Positions 6,850 to 13,392 of a stretch of DNA of 13,392 nucleotides are shown here, one piece after another; position 1 is the first letter of the stretch, and every line of letters starts with the position of its first letter. The translations under genes were made by a program, and so were the position numbers. Origin of the DNA: JASFQI01 sp050115555 (GTDB lineage: Bacteria; Desulfobacterota; DSM-4660; Desulfatiglandales; HGW-15); contig JASFQI010000117.1 of assembly GCA_050115555.1 (NCBI GenBank), forward strand, positions 1-13,392. Direction: 5' to 3'. Under the pieces are notes generated by a model that worked only from the letters and a program-made list of their open reading frames with translations, was not told where the DNA came from and did no database searches.

Positions 6850-7426
6850 CACAAAAATGTATTCTTCGGAATTCAAATGGACGAAATTGTTCGATTCAGG
6901 TTGGAGTCATGGGCATTGGTGTGGATCTTGGCATAGGCATGTGAAGGTGTAGGCGGAGGTGTAGGTGAAAGGATAAGGCATCCGGGCTTCGGGGTGGCAG
7001 GAACCCCTGAGAAGACCAATGGTCTTCGCGTCAAAATTTCCAATTCCGCGAGATTGTACGTTTGATGTCCCTTTACGAATGGTTTCGTACAGAGACCACA
7101 AAGGGGACCGATGAATGCGCAGTGAAACCATCCCTGGATTTTCTGTGTAATCTCTGTTGTCCCGTAGGCGGAAAGCGTGGAAACCGGGTTTTCCGTTGAC
7201 ACCAACCCGGCAGGCGCCTAGGATGTCCAGGACTGCATCGCGGTGCGGTGCTGTCCCCCGCCTCCTTACACGCGTTCCGTTGCTCGCCATGTTACGCATG
7301 CGGTGCAGGTTTTCGACAGCAGGGACCTCTCCAGCACAACGTTTCAGCTGTTTATTGGAGAGATGAACCTTGCATTGTGGTATAGAATCCGCATTGCAAT
7401 CCGTTTTTCAACAGAATGGGGGAACC
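6850..7426. other. Intergenic region with short repeats and no convincing gene
   Basis: This gap separates the divergent amtB2 and PII2 units. Open frames on the minus strand (7205-6873 and 7299-6907) lack a ribosome binding site and any recognisable domain, and their C-terminal part simply translates simple repeats. Visible structure: AGGTGTAGG occurs twice with a 12-bp period (6945-6953, 6957-6965), and GAAGACC-AAT-GGTCTTC forms a perfect 7-bp hairpin (7011-7027). No sigma-54 promoter was found in front of PII copy 2. An extended -10-like TGGTATAGAAT lies at 7378-7388 without a good -35. Confidence 0.5.
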
Positions 7427-7765
7427 ATGAAAAAAATCGAAATCATCATAAAGCCCTTCAAACTCGAGGAAGTCCAGGAAGCCGTGCTGGAGCTCGGCGT
7501 GGGAGGGATGAACGTTTCAGAGATCAAAGGATTCGGCAGGCAGAAAGGGCACAAAGAAATCTACCGCGGTGCGGAGTATGTGGTGGACTTTGTGCCGAAA
7601 ATCAAGGTGGAAATGGTCGTCCACGACGACCGCGTACAGACCATTGTAGAAGCCATCATGAACACCGCTCGCACCGGTGAAATCGGGGACGGGAAGATTT
7701 TTGTTCTGCCCGTGGAAAAGGCCATCCGCATTCGTACGGGGGAGGAAGACGAAGACGCCATTTAG
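7427..7765 (+). CDS. glnB: PII signal-transduction protein (copy 2, GlnB/GlnK type)
   Basis: This is a complete 112-residue PII protein starting MKKIEIIIKPFKL. The T-loop GHKEIYRGAEYVVDF carries Tyr46 and the uridylylated Tyr51. The B-loop TGEIGDGKIF and the tail RIRTGEEDEDAI complete the nucleotide site. It is slightly closer to enterobacterial GlnB in its C-terminal tail than copy 1 is, but calling it GlnB rather than GlnK is not secure. The start at 7427 follows GGGGGAA by two bases and gives the canonical MKK N-terminus; the upstream in-frame ATG at 7370 would add 19 untypical residues. It is followed after about 13 bp by glnD copy 2, so the two are probably translated together. No Amt gene belongs to this unit, unlike copy 1. 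Confidence 0.95.
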   Translation: MKKIEIIIKPFKLEEVQEAVLELGVGGMNVSEIKGFGRQKGHKEIYRGAEYVVDFVPKIKVEMVVHDDRVQTIVEAIMNTARTGEIGDGKIFVLPVEKAIRIRTGEEDEDAI

Positions 7766-7778
7766 TTTCCATCCAGAA

Positions 7779-10442
7779 ATGGCGCCCTTGCACTCCAGTT
7801 GCGAGCGGCTTCCCATGTCCTGGATCGGTACACCCATGGCCTCCACAATGCCCAGGCAACGCATCCAAGATTTTCTGCACCAGCGGGACTTGCTGACGCG
7901 GCGTGATGCTGCGCAAGCCTTCGGCGTACACACCACGCGCTATTACTCCACGCTCGTAGACCACATGGTGGTGGATCTGCTTCGGGACACAGGCCTTTCC
8001 ACACCGGGAACCGCCGAGTCCCAGGCCGCGTTTGCCGTGGCCGGCACGGGCAGCTATGGCCGCCAGGAGCTATGCTTCGGTTCCGATGTCGATCTCATGA
8101 TCATCCATCGAAACGGCCTTTCCGAGACCACCCGCAAGAGCATCGCACAGGCCCTTTACCCGCTTTGGGACGCTCGCCTCGACCTGAGCTATACGTTTCT
8201 GACAGCCGAGGAATGCCTGGACCTCATGCGAGAAGAGTTGTCTGTCTTGACTGCAACCCTGGACCTGCGGTTCATTTATGGATCCAGGCCTGTTTTTCGT
8301 GAATTCCTGAAAATCCTTCAGGAGAATGTGGAGAAGGAGCGCAAGAGGTTCCTGGATCAACTCCTCCTCTACCAGGAAAAGAGAGAGAGCAAGTACGGGA
8401 GAGTCGATTTTTTTCTGGAGCCCGAGATCAAACAAGGGCTCGGAGGTCTCCGGGACCTTCATGTGATGGCGTGGATTGCACGCCTTTTCCTGGGTGTGAC
8501 ACGGCTGGGTCGTATCAAACAGAATCCGGACTTTTCGCACTTCAACCTCTCCCAACTCATATACTCCAAGCGCTTTCTCCTGAAAATCCGGAACCACCTT
8601 CACCTGTTGAGCGGCCGGCGCGAGGACCGGCTTCTGATTCCCCACCAGCGGGATATCGCGCAAATCCTGGAGTACCGCGATCGGCCATACAGCACCGGGC
8701 CGGAACGTTTCATGCGGAACCTCTACCTTCATCTGAACCGAATCCGTTACGGTCGTGAAGAATTCCTGACCAAGGCCCTGGACATTCTCCTCCCGCTGCC
8801 GCCGGACCCCGCACCTGCCCGAGTTTCCGAAGGGTTTTCCATCCATCACGGGCATCTTGTTCTCGACGGGGAAAGCCTGCTTGATAAAAGCCCTCTGGTG
8901 ATCCTCCAGGCCTTCAACGAAGCGAACCATCTGGGCATCTCCCTGGGCTCGGGCTTCATCTGGGAGGCCAGAAAAAAGCTCCTTTTCGAGGGGAAACGAC
9001 TCGTGGAAGCTCCCAAGGCGTGCGAGCTGTTTCTTCGGCTGATCCTCCACCCAAAAAACCCGAAGACCATTCGATTGGCCCTGGAAATCGGCCTCATAGA
9101 CCTCTTCATCCCGGAGTTCCGTCGGATCCGCAACCTGGCCCAGTTTGGGTACTATCACGTGGAAACCGTGGACCTCCACGCTTTGAGCACCCTGGACGTC
9201 CTCTACTCCATGGGCAAGGGCGCTTACGACGACCGCTTCCCTCTGTTCAAGGAGGTTTATGACGGCCTCCAGAGCAGGGACTGGCTTTACCTGGCCGCTC
9301 TCATCCACGATATTGGAAAAGGATACCGCGGGGATCACTCCAAAAAAGGAGCCCAGGTCGTTCCCCGCATCCTCGGCCGCCTGGGCATTGAGGACGAGGG
9401 AATCCGCACCGTCTCCTTTCTGGTGGAGAACCACCTGCTCCTGGTAAACACCAGCCAGAAAAGGGACTTGAATGACGAGAAAACCGCGGTTCAAGTGGCC
9501 CAGGCGATTCAACGCTCGGAGCTCCTTGATCTCCTTTTCCTTCTCACCGTAGCGGACTGCTTCGCCACCGGACCCACCGCCTCGAGCGACTGGAAAATGA
9601 TGCTCCTGATGGAGCTTTTCACCAAGGCCAAGCACATCCTGGACCTCGGAAGGCTGGCCTCTGCAGACGCCACCACGAGACTCCGACAGAAAAAGCGGGT
9701 CCTACAGAGAAAGCTGGTTCGTGAGTTTCCCAAGAAAGACTTGCTCTCCCTGATGGACCAGGCGTCTACGAGGTACTTCCTCAACACGCCCCAGGAGGAC
9801 ATCGAGCGCCACTTCCGGCTGGGGTTGCGGATGACCCCCTCGGACAGCCTTCAGTGGTACCTTTCCAAGCTGGACTCCGTGGACGTGACCCAGGTGACGC
9901 TTTGCGCCAGGGACCGACCCGGCCTTTTCAGCCGCATGGTGGGGGTCTTCACCCTCAACAACATGCAGGTCCTTTCGGCGCGTATCGCCACACTGAAAAA
10001 CGGGTTGGCCTTTGACATCTACCGGGTCACCAACCCTGTGGACCCTTACCGGGAAACCGAGGTGTGGAAAAAAGCATACGAGGAGGCCCTGGAAGCCATC
10101 ACCGGCGGAGACGAAATCGACGCCAGAATCGAGAAACGACTGCTTCGACGCCTGGAATCCCCCCGCATGCACGCGGATTGGATTCGCAAGGTTCGAATCG
10201 ACAACGATGTCTCCGACTTCTTCACGTGCATCGAGGTCTCTGCAGGAAAGCGATTCGGCCTCCTTTTTCGACTGGCCAAAGAGGTCTTTGCCCTTGACTT
10301 GAACATCCGATTCGCCACTGTGTATACGGACCAGGAAAAAACCACGGGCGTGTTTCACGTACGGGACACCCGCGGTCAGAAAATCCATGACGAAGTCCGC
10401 ATTCGGGTCATTCGCGAAACGATCCTCGATGTCATCTCCTGA
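7779..10442 (+). CDS. glnD: PII uridylyltransferase/uridylyl-removing enzyme GlnD (copy 2)
   Basis: This is a second full-length GlnD of about 887 residues. Order: nucleotidyltransferase with GSYGRQEL (91-98) and SDVDLM (102-107), where the usual second glycine of GGYGR is serine; GLGGLRD (220-226); HD domain with IHDIGKG (509-515) and a later NHLLL; ACT domain 1 with ARDRPGLF (from about 707); ACT domain 2 with AGKRFGLL (822-829), where the usual D-R-P/V-G-L loop has lost its aspartate. Catalytic Asp and His-Asp residues remain, so both activities are plausible. The start is uncertain. The frame is open back to 7677 inside the PII gene, and ATGs at 7779, 7815, 7836 and 7848 all lack a strong Shine-Dalgarno. 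I took 7779, 13 bases after the PII stop, where translational coupling is likely. Confidence 0.9.
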   Translation: MAPLHSSCERLPMSWIGTPMASTMPRQRIQDFLHQRDLLTRRDAAQAFGVHTTRYYSTLVDHMVVDLLRDTGLSTPGTAESQAAFAVAGTGSYGRQELCFGSDVDLMIIHRNGLSETTRKSIAQALYPLWDARLDLSYTFLTAEECLDLMREELSVLTATLDLRFIYGSRPVFREFLKILQENVEKERKRFLDQLLLYQEKRESKYGRVDFFLEPEIKQGLGGLRDLHVMAWIARLFLGVTRLGRIKQNPDFSHFNLSQLIYSKRFLLKIRNHLHLLSGRREDRLLIPHQRDIAQILEYRDRPYSTGPERFMRNLYLHLNRIRYGREEFLTKALDILLPLPPDPAPARVSEGFSIHHGHLVLDGESLLDKSPLVILQAFNEANHLGISLGSGFIWEARKKLLFEGKRLVEAPKACELFLRLILHPKNPKTIRLALEIGLIDLFIPEFRRIRNLAQFGYYHVETVDLHALSTLDVLYSMGKGAYDDRFPLFKEVYDGLQSRDWLYLAALIHDIGKGYRGDHSKKGAQVVPRILGRLGIEDEGIRTVSFLVENHLLLVNTSQKRDLNDEKTAVQVAQAIQRSELLDLLFLLTVADCFATGPTASSDWKMMLLMELFTKAKHILDLGRLASADATTRLRQKKRVLQRKLVREFPKKDLLSLMDQASTRYFLNTPQEDIERHFRLGLRMTPSDSLQWYLSKLDSVDVTQVTLCARDRPGLFSRMVGVFTLNNMQVLSARIATLKNGLAFDIYRVTNPVDPYRETEVWKKAYEEALEAITGGDEIDARIEKRLLRRLESPRMHADWIRKVRIDNDVSDFFTCIEVSAGKRFGLLFRLAKEVFALDLNIRFATVYTDQEKTTGVFHVRDTRGQKIHDEVRIRVIRETILDVIS

Positions 10443-10494
10443 GTGCTGGAAAAGACCGCGCCACGCTCCAGGCGCTCAAGGAAGGAGTTTCCCC

Positions 10495-11793
10495 ATGCCG
10501 CCGAAGGGTCATATCAGCTCGGGCGTCAGCCACCTCGATCTCTTGCTCGATGGATTGCACATCGGAGACAACGTGGTCTGGCATGACGACGCGGGAAGCC
10601 TGGCTTCGGTGTTCTGCCTCAACTTCATTCACACGTCCCTGGTCCAGAAAAAGCCGCTCATTTATGTCACGTTCGATCGTTCCCCCAAGAACCTCCTGGA
10701 CAAACTGGGCTCCCTGGGTCACGACCCGTTGCTCACGATCCTGGACGGCTTCACTCACGGAAAAGGGGCCGGCTCCGAAGTTTTTCTGAAGTTCTACAAA
10801 CGCCCCCGCCGAAAAAAGGTCTGCCGCATCCGTCTGATTGAGAACCCGCGGGACCCACAGGCGGTGATGGACTCGCTCTACAGCGAGCACAGCAGCCTGA
10901 AAGCGGATGTGCGCTTCGTCTTCGAAAGCCTCACAGGCATGCAGGAGATCTGGGGAGGTGAGGACAAGGTTCTCGGCTTCTACTCCCACTCCTGCCCACG
11001 TCTATACGAGCTGAACACGATCGCATACTGGATTCTGGAGAAGCGCGCTCACTCCCCCCGGCTGCGTGCCCAGATCAATCAGATCGCGCAGGTGGCCATT
11101 GACATGCGGGTCAAGCGGGGGACCACGTACCTGACCGTGCTCAAGGCGGAGAATCGAAGCCTGGACACCCTGAACAAGCCGTTTCGATACTGGACCAAAG
11201 ACCTCCACGTCACGTTCGACCCGGAGCGAGGCACCACAGGACGCCTGGACCTGGGTCAGCGCCTGAAGGCCTTTCGAAACAAGAGGGGTCTGAGCCAGAA
11301 GGAACTGGCTACCCTCGTGGGGGTCACCCCCAGCACGATCTCCCAGGTGGAAAGCAACCTGATCTATCCGTCCCTCCCTGCCCTGCTCAAGATATCCGAC
11401 ATTCTTACCGTGAATGTGAGCTCCTTTTTTCAGGACACAGCCCGCGAGCAGAACCGTGTGGTCTTCCCGGGTTCCGATGCTGCGGATGCGGTCCTCGACA
11501 ATCTCTCCGAAGGAACGGTTCGCGCAAAAGCCCTGACCCCCATCGACTCCACGTCCCGCACCGAGGCCTACCTCCTCGAGCTGCTTCCCAAGCAGAGCCT
11601 TACCGGCCACTTCTTCCTTCACAAGGGCGAGGAGATGGGTTACGTCCTCAGCGGAAAGCTTCGATTCAAGACGAAAACAGGGGTTTTCACAGCCGGGCGC
11701 GGGGACCTGATCCATCTGACCTCCGAGATCCCCCTGCAGTGGAACAACGTGGGAAAGAGATCGGCTCGGATCCTCTGGATCAAGATCTCATGA
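10495..11793 (+). CDS. Degenerate KaiC-like domain fused to XRE helix-turn-helix and cupin: putative transcription regulator
   Basis: The protein is 432 residues. Residues about 1-245 follow the plan of a KaiC/RecA-type domain: SSGVSHLDLLLDGLHIGD resembles the KaiC 'TGIxGLDxLLGGGIxxG' entry, LIYVTFDRSPKNLL follows it, and VLKAENRS resembles the late 'VLKxRGS' strand. The P-loop is gone, however: HDDAGSLAS (30-38) has Ala where the Walker Lys should be, and the Walker B strand reads FVFESL. Residues 253-310 are an XRE/HipB-type helix-turn-helix (LSQKELATLVGVTPSTISQVE). Residues 358-430 are a cupin with HKGEEMGYVLSGKL, but Gln415 sits where a metal-binding His is usual. The start follows AAGGAG. 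It lies 52 bp after glnD copy 2 and is probably cotranscribed. I infer a DNA-binding regulator; ligand and targets are unknown. Confidence 0.8.
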   Translation: MPPKGHISSGVSHLDLLLDGLHIGDNVVWHDDAGSLASVFCLNFIHTSLVQKKPLIYVTFDRSPKNLLDKLGSLGHDPLLTILDGFTHGKGAGSEVFLKFYKRPRRKKVCRIRLIENPRDPQAVMDSLYSEHSSLKADVRFVFESLTGMQEIWGGEDKVLGFYSHSCPRLYELNTIAYWILEKRAHSPRLRAQINQIAQVAIDMRVKRGTTYLTVLKAENRSLDTLNKPFRYWTKDLHVTFDPERGTTGRLDLGQRLKAFRNKRGLSQKELATLVGVTPSTISQVESNLIYPSLPALLKISDILTVNVSSFFQDTAREQNRVVFPGSDAADAVLDNLSEGTVRAKALTPIDSTSRTEAYLLELLPKQSLTGHFFLHKGEEMGYVLSGKLRFKTKTGVFTAGRGDLIHLTSEIPLQWNNVGKRSARILWIKIS

Positions 11794-11863
11794 GTCCGCA
11801 GGCGCCCCCGGCAAGGAATCCATTCCGGGAGGCCCTACGGTCTTGAAGGATAAGGAACGCGGC

Positions 11864-12814
11864 TCACGCGTGATTGCGAAGCTTGAGGGCGATAGGGTGG
11901 GGATTGAGATACGCCTGCTGCGCCAGATACTCCTTTCCATACTTGCGCACGTAGTGGTTGATCAGCGTGACCGGGACGATCAGGGGGATCATCTCCTGGC
12001 GGTATTCTTCGAGCACTTCCAGCATCTCCTGCTTTTCATCGCCTGTAAGGTCCTTCTTGAAATAGCCCATCATGTGCTGAAGCACGTTGGTGTGCTTGCG
12101 CACCGTGGCCTTCAGGCTCAACGACTCCATGAGAAGCCCTTCGTACTCGGCATAGAGTTTGGCAAGCGGCAGGGACTTGGCCTGCGCCACGAGCTTGCCC
12201 ATTCGACGCGTATGCTTTTCGCTGTGACTCATGGAGAGTAGCTTGTGCCGGGCGTGAAAGTCCACGAGGTTCCCCACCGTGGCCCCTCTTTTCAGGGTCT
12301 CCCTCCACCGTTTCAACGTGAAAATCCGCTCGATGAAGTTCTCGCGCAGCCCCGGGTCGTGAAGCCGGCCGTCCTCTTCCACCGGAATCAGGGGAAAGTG
12401 CTCCATGAAAGCGGCGGCAAAGACGCCTCGGCCCTTTTTCGCAGGGACCCCGTTCGCATCATAGACCTTGACCCGCTCCATGCCGCTGCTCGGGGAGCCG
12501 GCCTTGAACACGAACCCGCACAGTCCCTCCCCTTCGAGCTCCTTGAGGCGGCCGCGGGCCCAGGACTGCATGCGATCCGTGTGATCCTCGCGGGATCGGA
12601 TGGTGACCAGCCTCGGGCTGTTCGAATCGCCCACCAGCCGCATGGCCTCCCTGGGGACCGGCAGACCGCACTCCACCTCGGGGCACACCGGGACGTAGGT
12701 CACGTAGTTTCCCAGAGTGTCCGTGAGAAAGCGGTCCCGCTGGTGGCCGCCGTCAAAGCGTACGTTCTCTCCCAGAAGGCAACGGCTGATTCCCAGCCGA
12801 ATTTCCCCTTCCAT
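11864..12814 (-). CDS. DUF523-DUF1722 fusion protein (TudS/YbgA-like)
   Basis: The product has 316 residues. The first ~150 are DUF523: GISRCLLGENVRFDGGH (8-24) and VCPEVECGLPVPRE (43-56). DUF523 includes the iron-sulfur thiouracil desulfidase TudS, in which an early Cys and a CPE-type motif contribute to the cluster site; C12, C44 and E46 match these here. The segment where stand-alone members typically have SPSCG reads SPSSG (107-111), so the third cluster cysteine seems absent or replaced. The remainder (about 190-310) is DUF1722, as in E. coli YbgA, with charged motifs such as RENFIERIF and HARHKLLSMSHS. The start at 12814 is chosen for AAGGAG six bases upstream; a start five codons earlier is possible. 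The substrate is unknown; RNA or sulfur metabolism is a guess from TudS. It is convergent with the XRE-cupin gene, 70 bp away. Confidence 0.85.
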   Translation of the reverse strand: MEGEIRLGISRCLLGENVRFDGGHQRDRFLTDTLGNYVTYVPVCPEVECGLPVPREAMRLVGDSNSPRLVTIRSREDHTDRMQSWARGRLKELEGEGLCGFVFKAGSPSSGMERVKVYDANGVPAKKGRGVFAAAFMEHFPLIPVEEDGRLHDPGLRENFIERIFTLKRWRETLKRGATVGNLVDFHARHKLLSMSHSEKHTRRMGKLVAQAKSLPLAKLYAEYEGLLMESLSLKATVRKHTNVLQHMMGYFKKDLTGDEKQEMLEVLEEYRQEMIPLIVPVTLINHYVRKYGKEYLAQQAYLNPHPIALKLRNHA

Positions 12815-13242
12815 GGCGACTCCTTCCATTTCCTGGGATTTCAAAAACGATACCATGCCTTGCCCTCGAGAACAATCGGAAGCTCTGCCGTATCGAAGAG
12901 GCAGTGAACCCGGGCGCATGATCGAGGCGGTTTCGGTTTTGAAGGGAATGTGATATTTTATAAAGGATTAGAGGATTAAAGGGACAAGGGGTAAAGACCG
13001 TGATTCGTGTTCGTGGCTCGTGATTCGGGAAAGGGGCAGGGTTCGAAGGTCATCAGCTTAACAGCTCAATAGCTCAATAGCTCGATACCTTAAGCCCTCA
13101 AGCCCGCAGGGCTCGCCCTCTACCCCTTAATCCTTCAATCCTGCCCCTTACCCCTTACCCCTTAATCCTTGTTCGCAGGAAAATCTGCAGACTCATCATT
13201 TGAGAGCCATAACCCACCCTCAAAAAAATGACAAGGTCGACA
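12815..13242. other. Intergenic region between divergent genes, mostly repeat-like sequence
   Basis: No coding frame of note is present. The part near the DUF523 gene is ordinary sequence with an AT-rich stretch (TGATATTTTATAAAGG, 12951-12966) that could hold promoter elements. The stretch from about 12963 to 13168 is built of short repeated phrases, described separately. The last 70 bp lead into the flavoprotein gene. Confidence 0.5.
12963..13168. repeat. Composite block of short degenerate repeats
   Basis: Four kinds of phrase follow each other. AGGATTA occurs twice in 12964-12978. GTGATTCG is repeated at 13000-13007 and 13020-13027 with TTCGTGGCTCGTG between. AGCTCAAT is repeated at 13063-13070 and 13071-13078, then AGCTCGAT. 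TACCCCTTA-type heptads occur at 13121-13164, ending in TTAATCC. The right-hand pyrimidine-rich block is in part the inverse of the left-hand AAGGATTA/AAGGGGTAAA block, so the whole could fold back on itself. A small hairpin AGCCC-GCA-GGGCT sits at 13101-13113. There is no spacer regularity as in CRISPR. It resembles low-complexity intergenic DNA seen in some deltaproteobacteria; its function is unknown. Confidence 0.65.
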
Positions 13243-13392
13243 ATGATCGAACAAATGAAATCCCTTCTCCAGCGCAAGGATCTGTGCGTGCTGGCCACAG
13301 CAACCGGAGGGGTCCCCCACTGCTCCCTCATGTCCTACGTGGTGAATGAGGACTGCACGGCACTTTATATGGCCACCCTGAGGGACACCACC
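13243..13392 (+). CDS. Pyridoxamine 5'-phosphate oxidase-like (split-barrel flavin-binding) protein, partial
   Basis: Fifty codons run open to the window edge. The start MIEQMKSLLQRKDLCVLAT followed by GGVPHCSLMSYVVNED and ALYMATLRDTT is the typical beginning of the pyridoxamine 5'-phosphate oxidase-like family. A short helix leads to a strand reading CVLATAT, then P-H-x-S, then a strand reporting 'YMATLRDT', where FMN phosphate contacts usually follow. Members bind FMN, F420 or haem, so the exact substrate cannot be given from the N-terminus. AAGG lies six bases before the ATG at 13243; the in-frame ATG at 13228 has no ribosome site. It diverges from the DUF523 gene across the repeat block. 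Confidence 0.75.
   Translation, partial: MIEQMKSLLQRKDLCVLATATGGVPHCSLMSYVVNEDCTALYMATLRDTT

Noticed and set aside
6873..7299. Overlapping minus-strand frames of 110 and 130 residues in the large gap
   Set aside because: No ribosome site or domain; the C-terminal part only translates simple repeats.
7370..7426. Upstream start for PII copy 2 at 7370
   Set aside because: It would add 19 residues before the universal MKK start of PII; the ATG at 7427 has its own ribosome site.
8070..9635. 521-residue open frame antisense to glnD copy 2
   Set aside because: It lies entirely within the well-supported GlnD frame; long antisense frames are common in GC-rich genes, and no protein motif is visible.
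13054..13168. Possible CRISPR array
   Set aside because: Repeat units are only 7-8 bases long, directly adjacent, and of several unrelated types, with no regular spacers and no cas genes nearby.

Overview
The window looks like chromosomal DNA of a moderately GC-rich Gram-negative bacterium. A deltaproteobacterial / Desulfobacterota lineage of the Syntrophobacter type is my best guess. It rests on sigma-54 promoters at ammonium-transport genes, an XRE-cupin regulator, a DUF523-DUF1722 protein, and low-complexity intergenic DNA rich in short repeated phrases. This placement is inference; no rRNA or other marker gene is present.

Most of the window (about 730-10440) is a nitrogen-sensing locus in which every component occurs twice: two Amt ammonium channels, two PII signal proteins and two GlnD (PII uridylyltransferase/uridylyl-removing) enzymes. 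On the left, amtB copy 1 (+, 811-2142) stands alone behind a near-consensus sigma-54 promoter. It ends at a strong bidirectional terminator facing glnD copy 1. The minus-strand operon amtB copy 2 - PII copy 1 - glnD copy 1 (6633 down to 2251) has its own sigma-54 promoter at 6757-6772. A gene-poor gap of about 790 bp separates it from a divergent plus-strand run: PII copy 2 (7427-7765), glnD copy 2 (about 7779-10442), then a three-domain regulator (10495-11793). That regulator joins a KaiC/RecA-like domain with a destroyed P-loop to an XRE helix-turn-helix and a cupin. I see no sigma-54 promoter in front of the second run.

The working model is as follows. GlnD senses glutamine and adds or removes UMP at Tyr51 of PII, and PII gates the Amt channels. 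Having two PII-GlnD pairs under different promoter types suggests two partly insulated nitrogen-sensing branches, and the XRE-cupin protein may be a transcriptional output of the second. The second GlnD keeps its catalytic motifs but has an altered ligand loop in its last ACT domain.

The edges hold unrelated genes. On the left is the start of a secreted protein (minus, 84 to beyond position 1). On the right are a DUF523-DUF1722 (TudS/YbgA-like) gene (minus, 12814-11864), an intergenic block of nested short repeats (about 12960-13170), and the beginning of a pyridoxamine-5'-phosphate-oxidase-like flavin-binding protein (plus, from 13243, running off the window).
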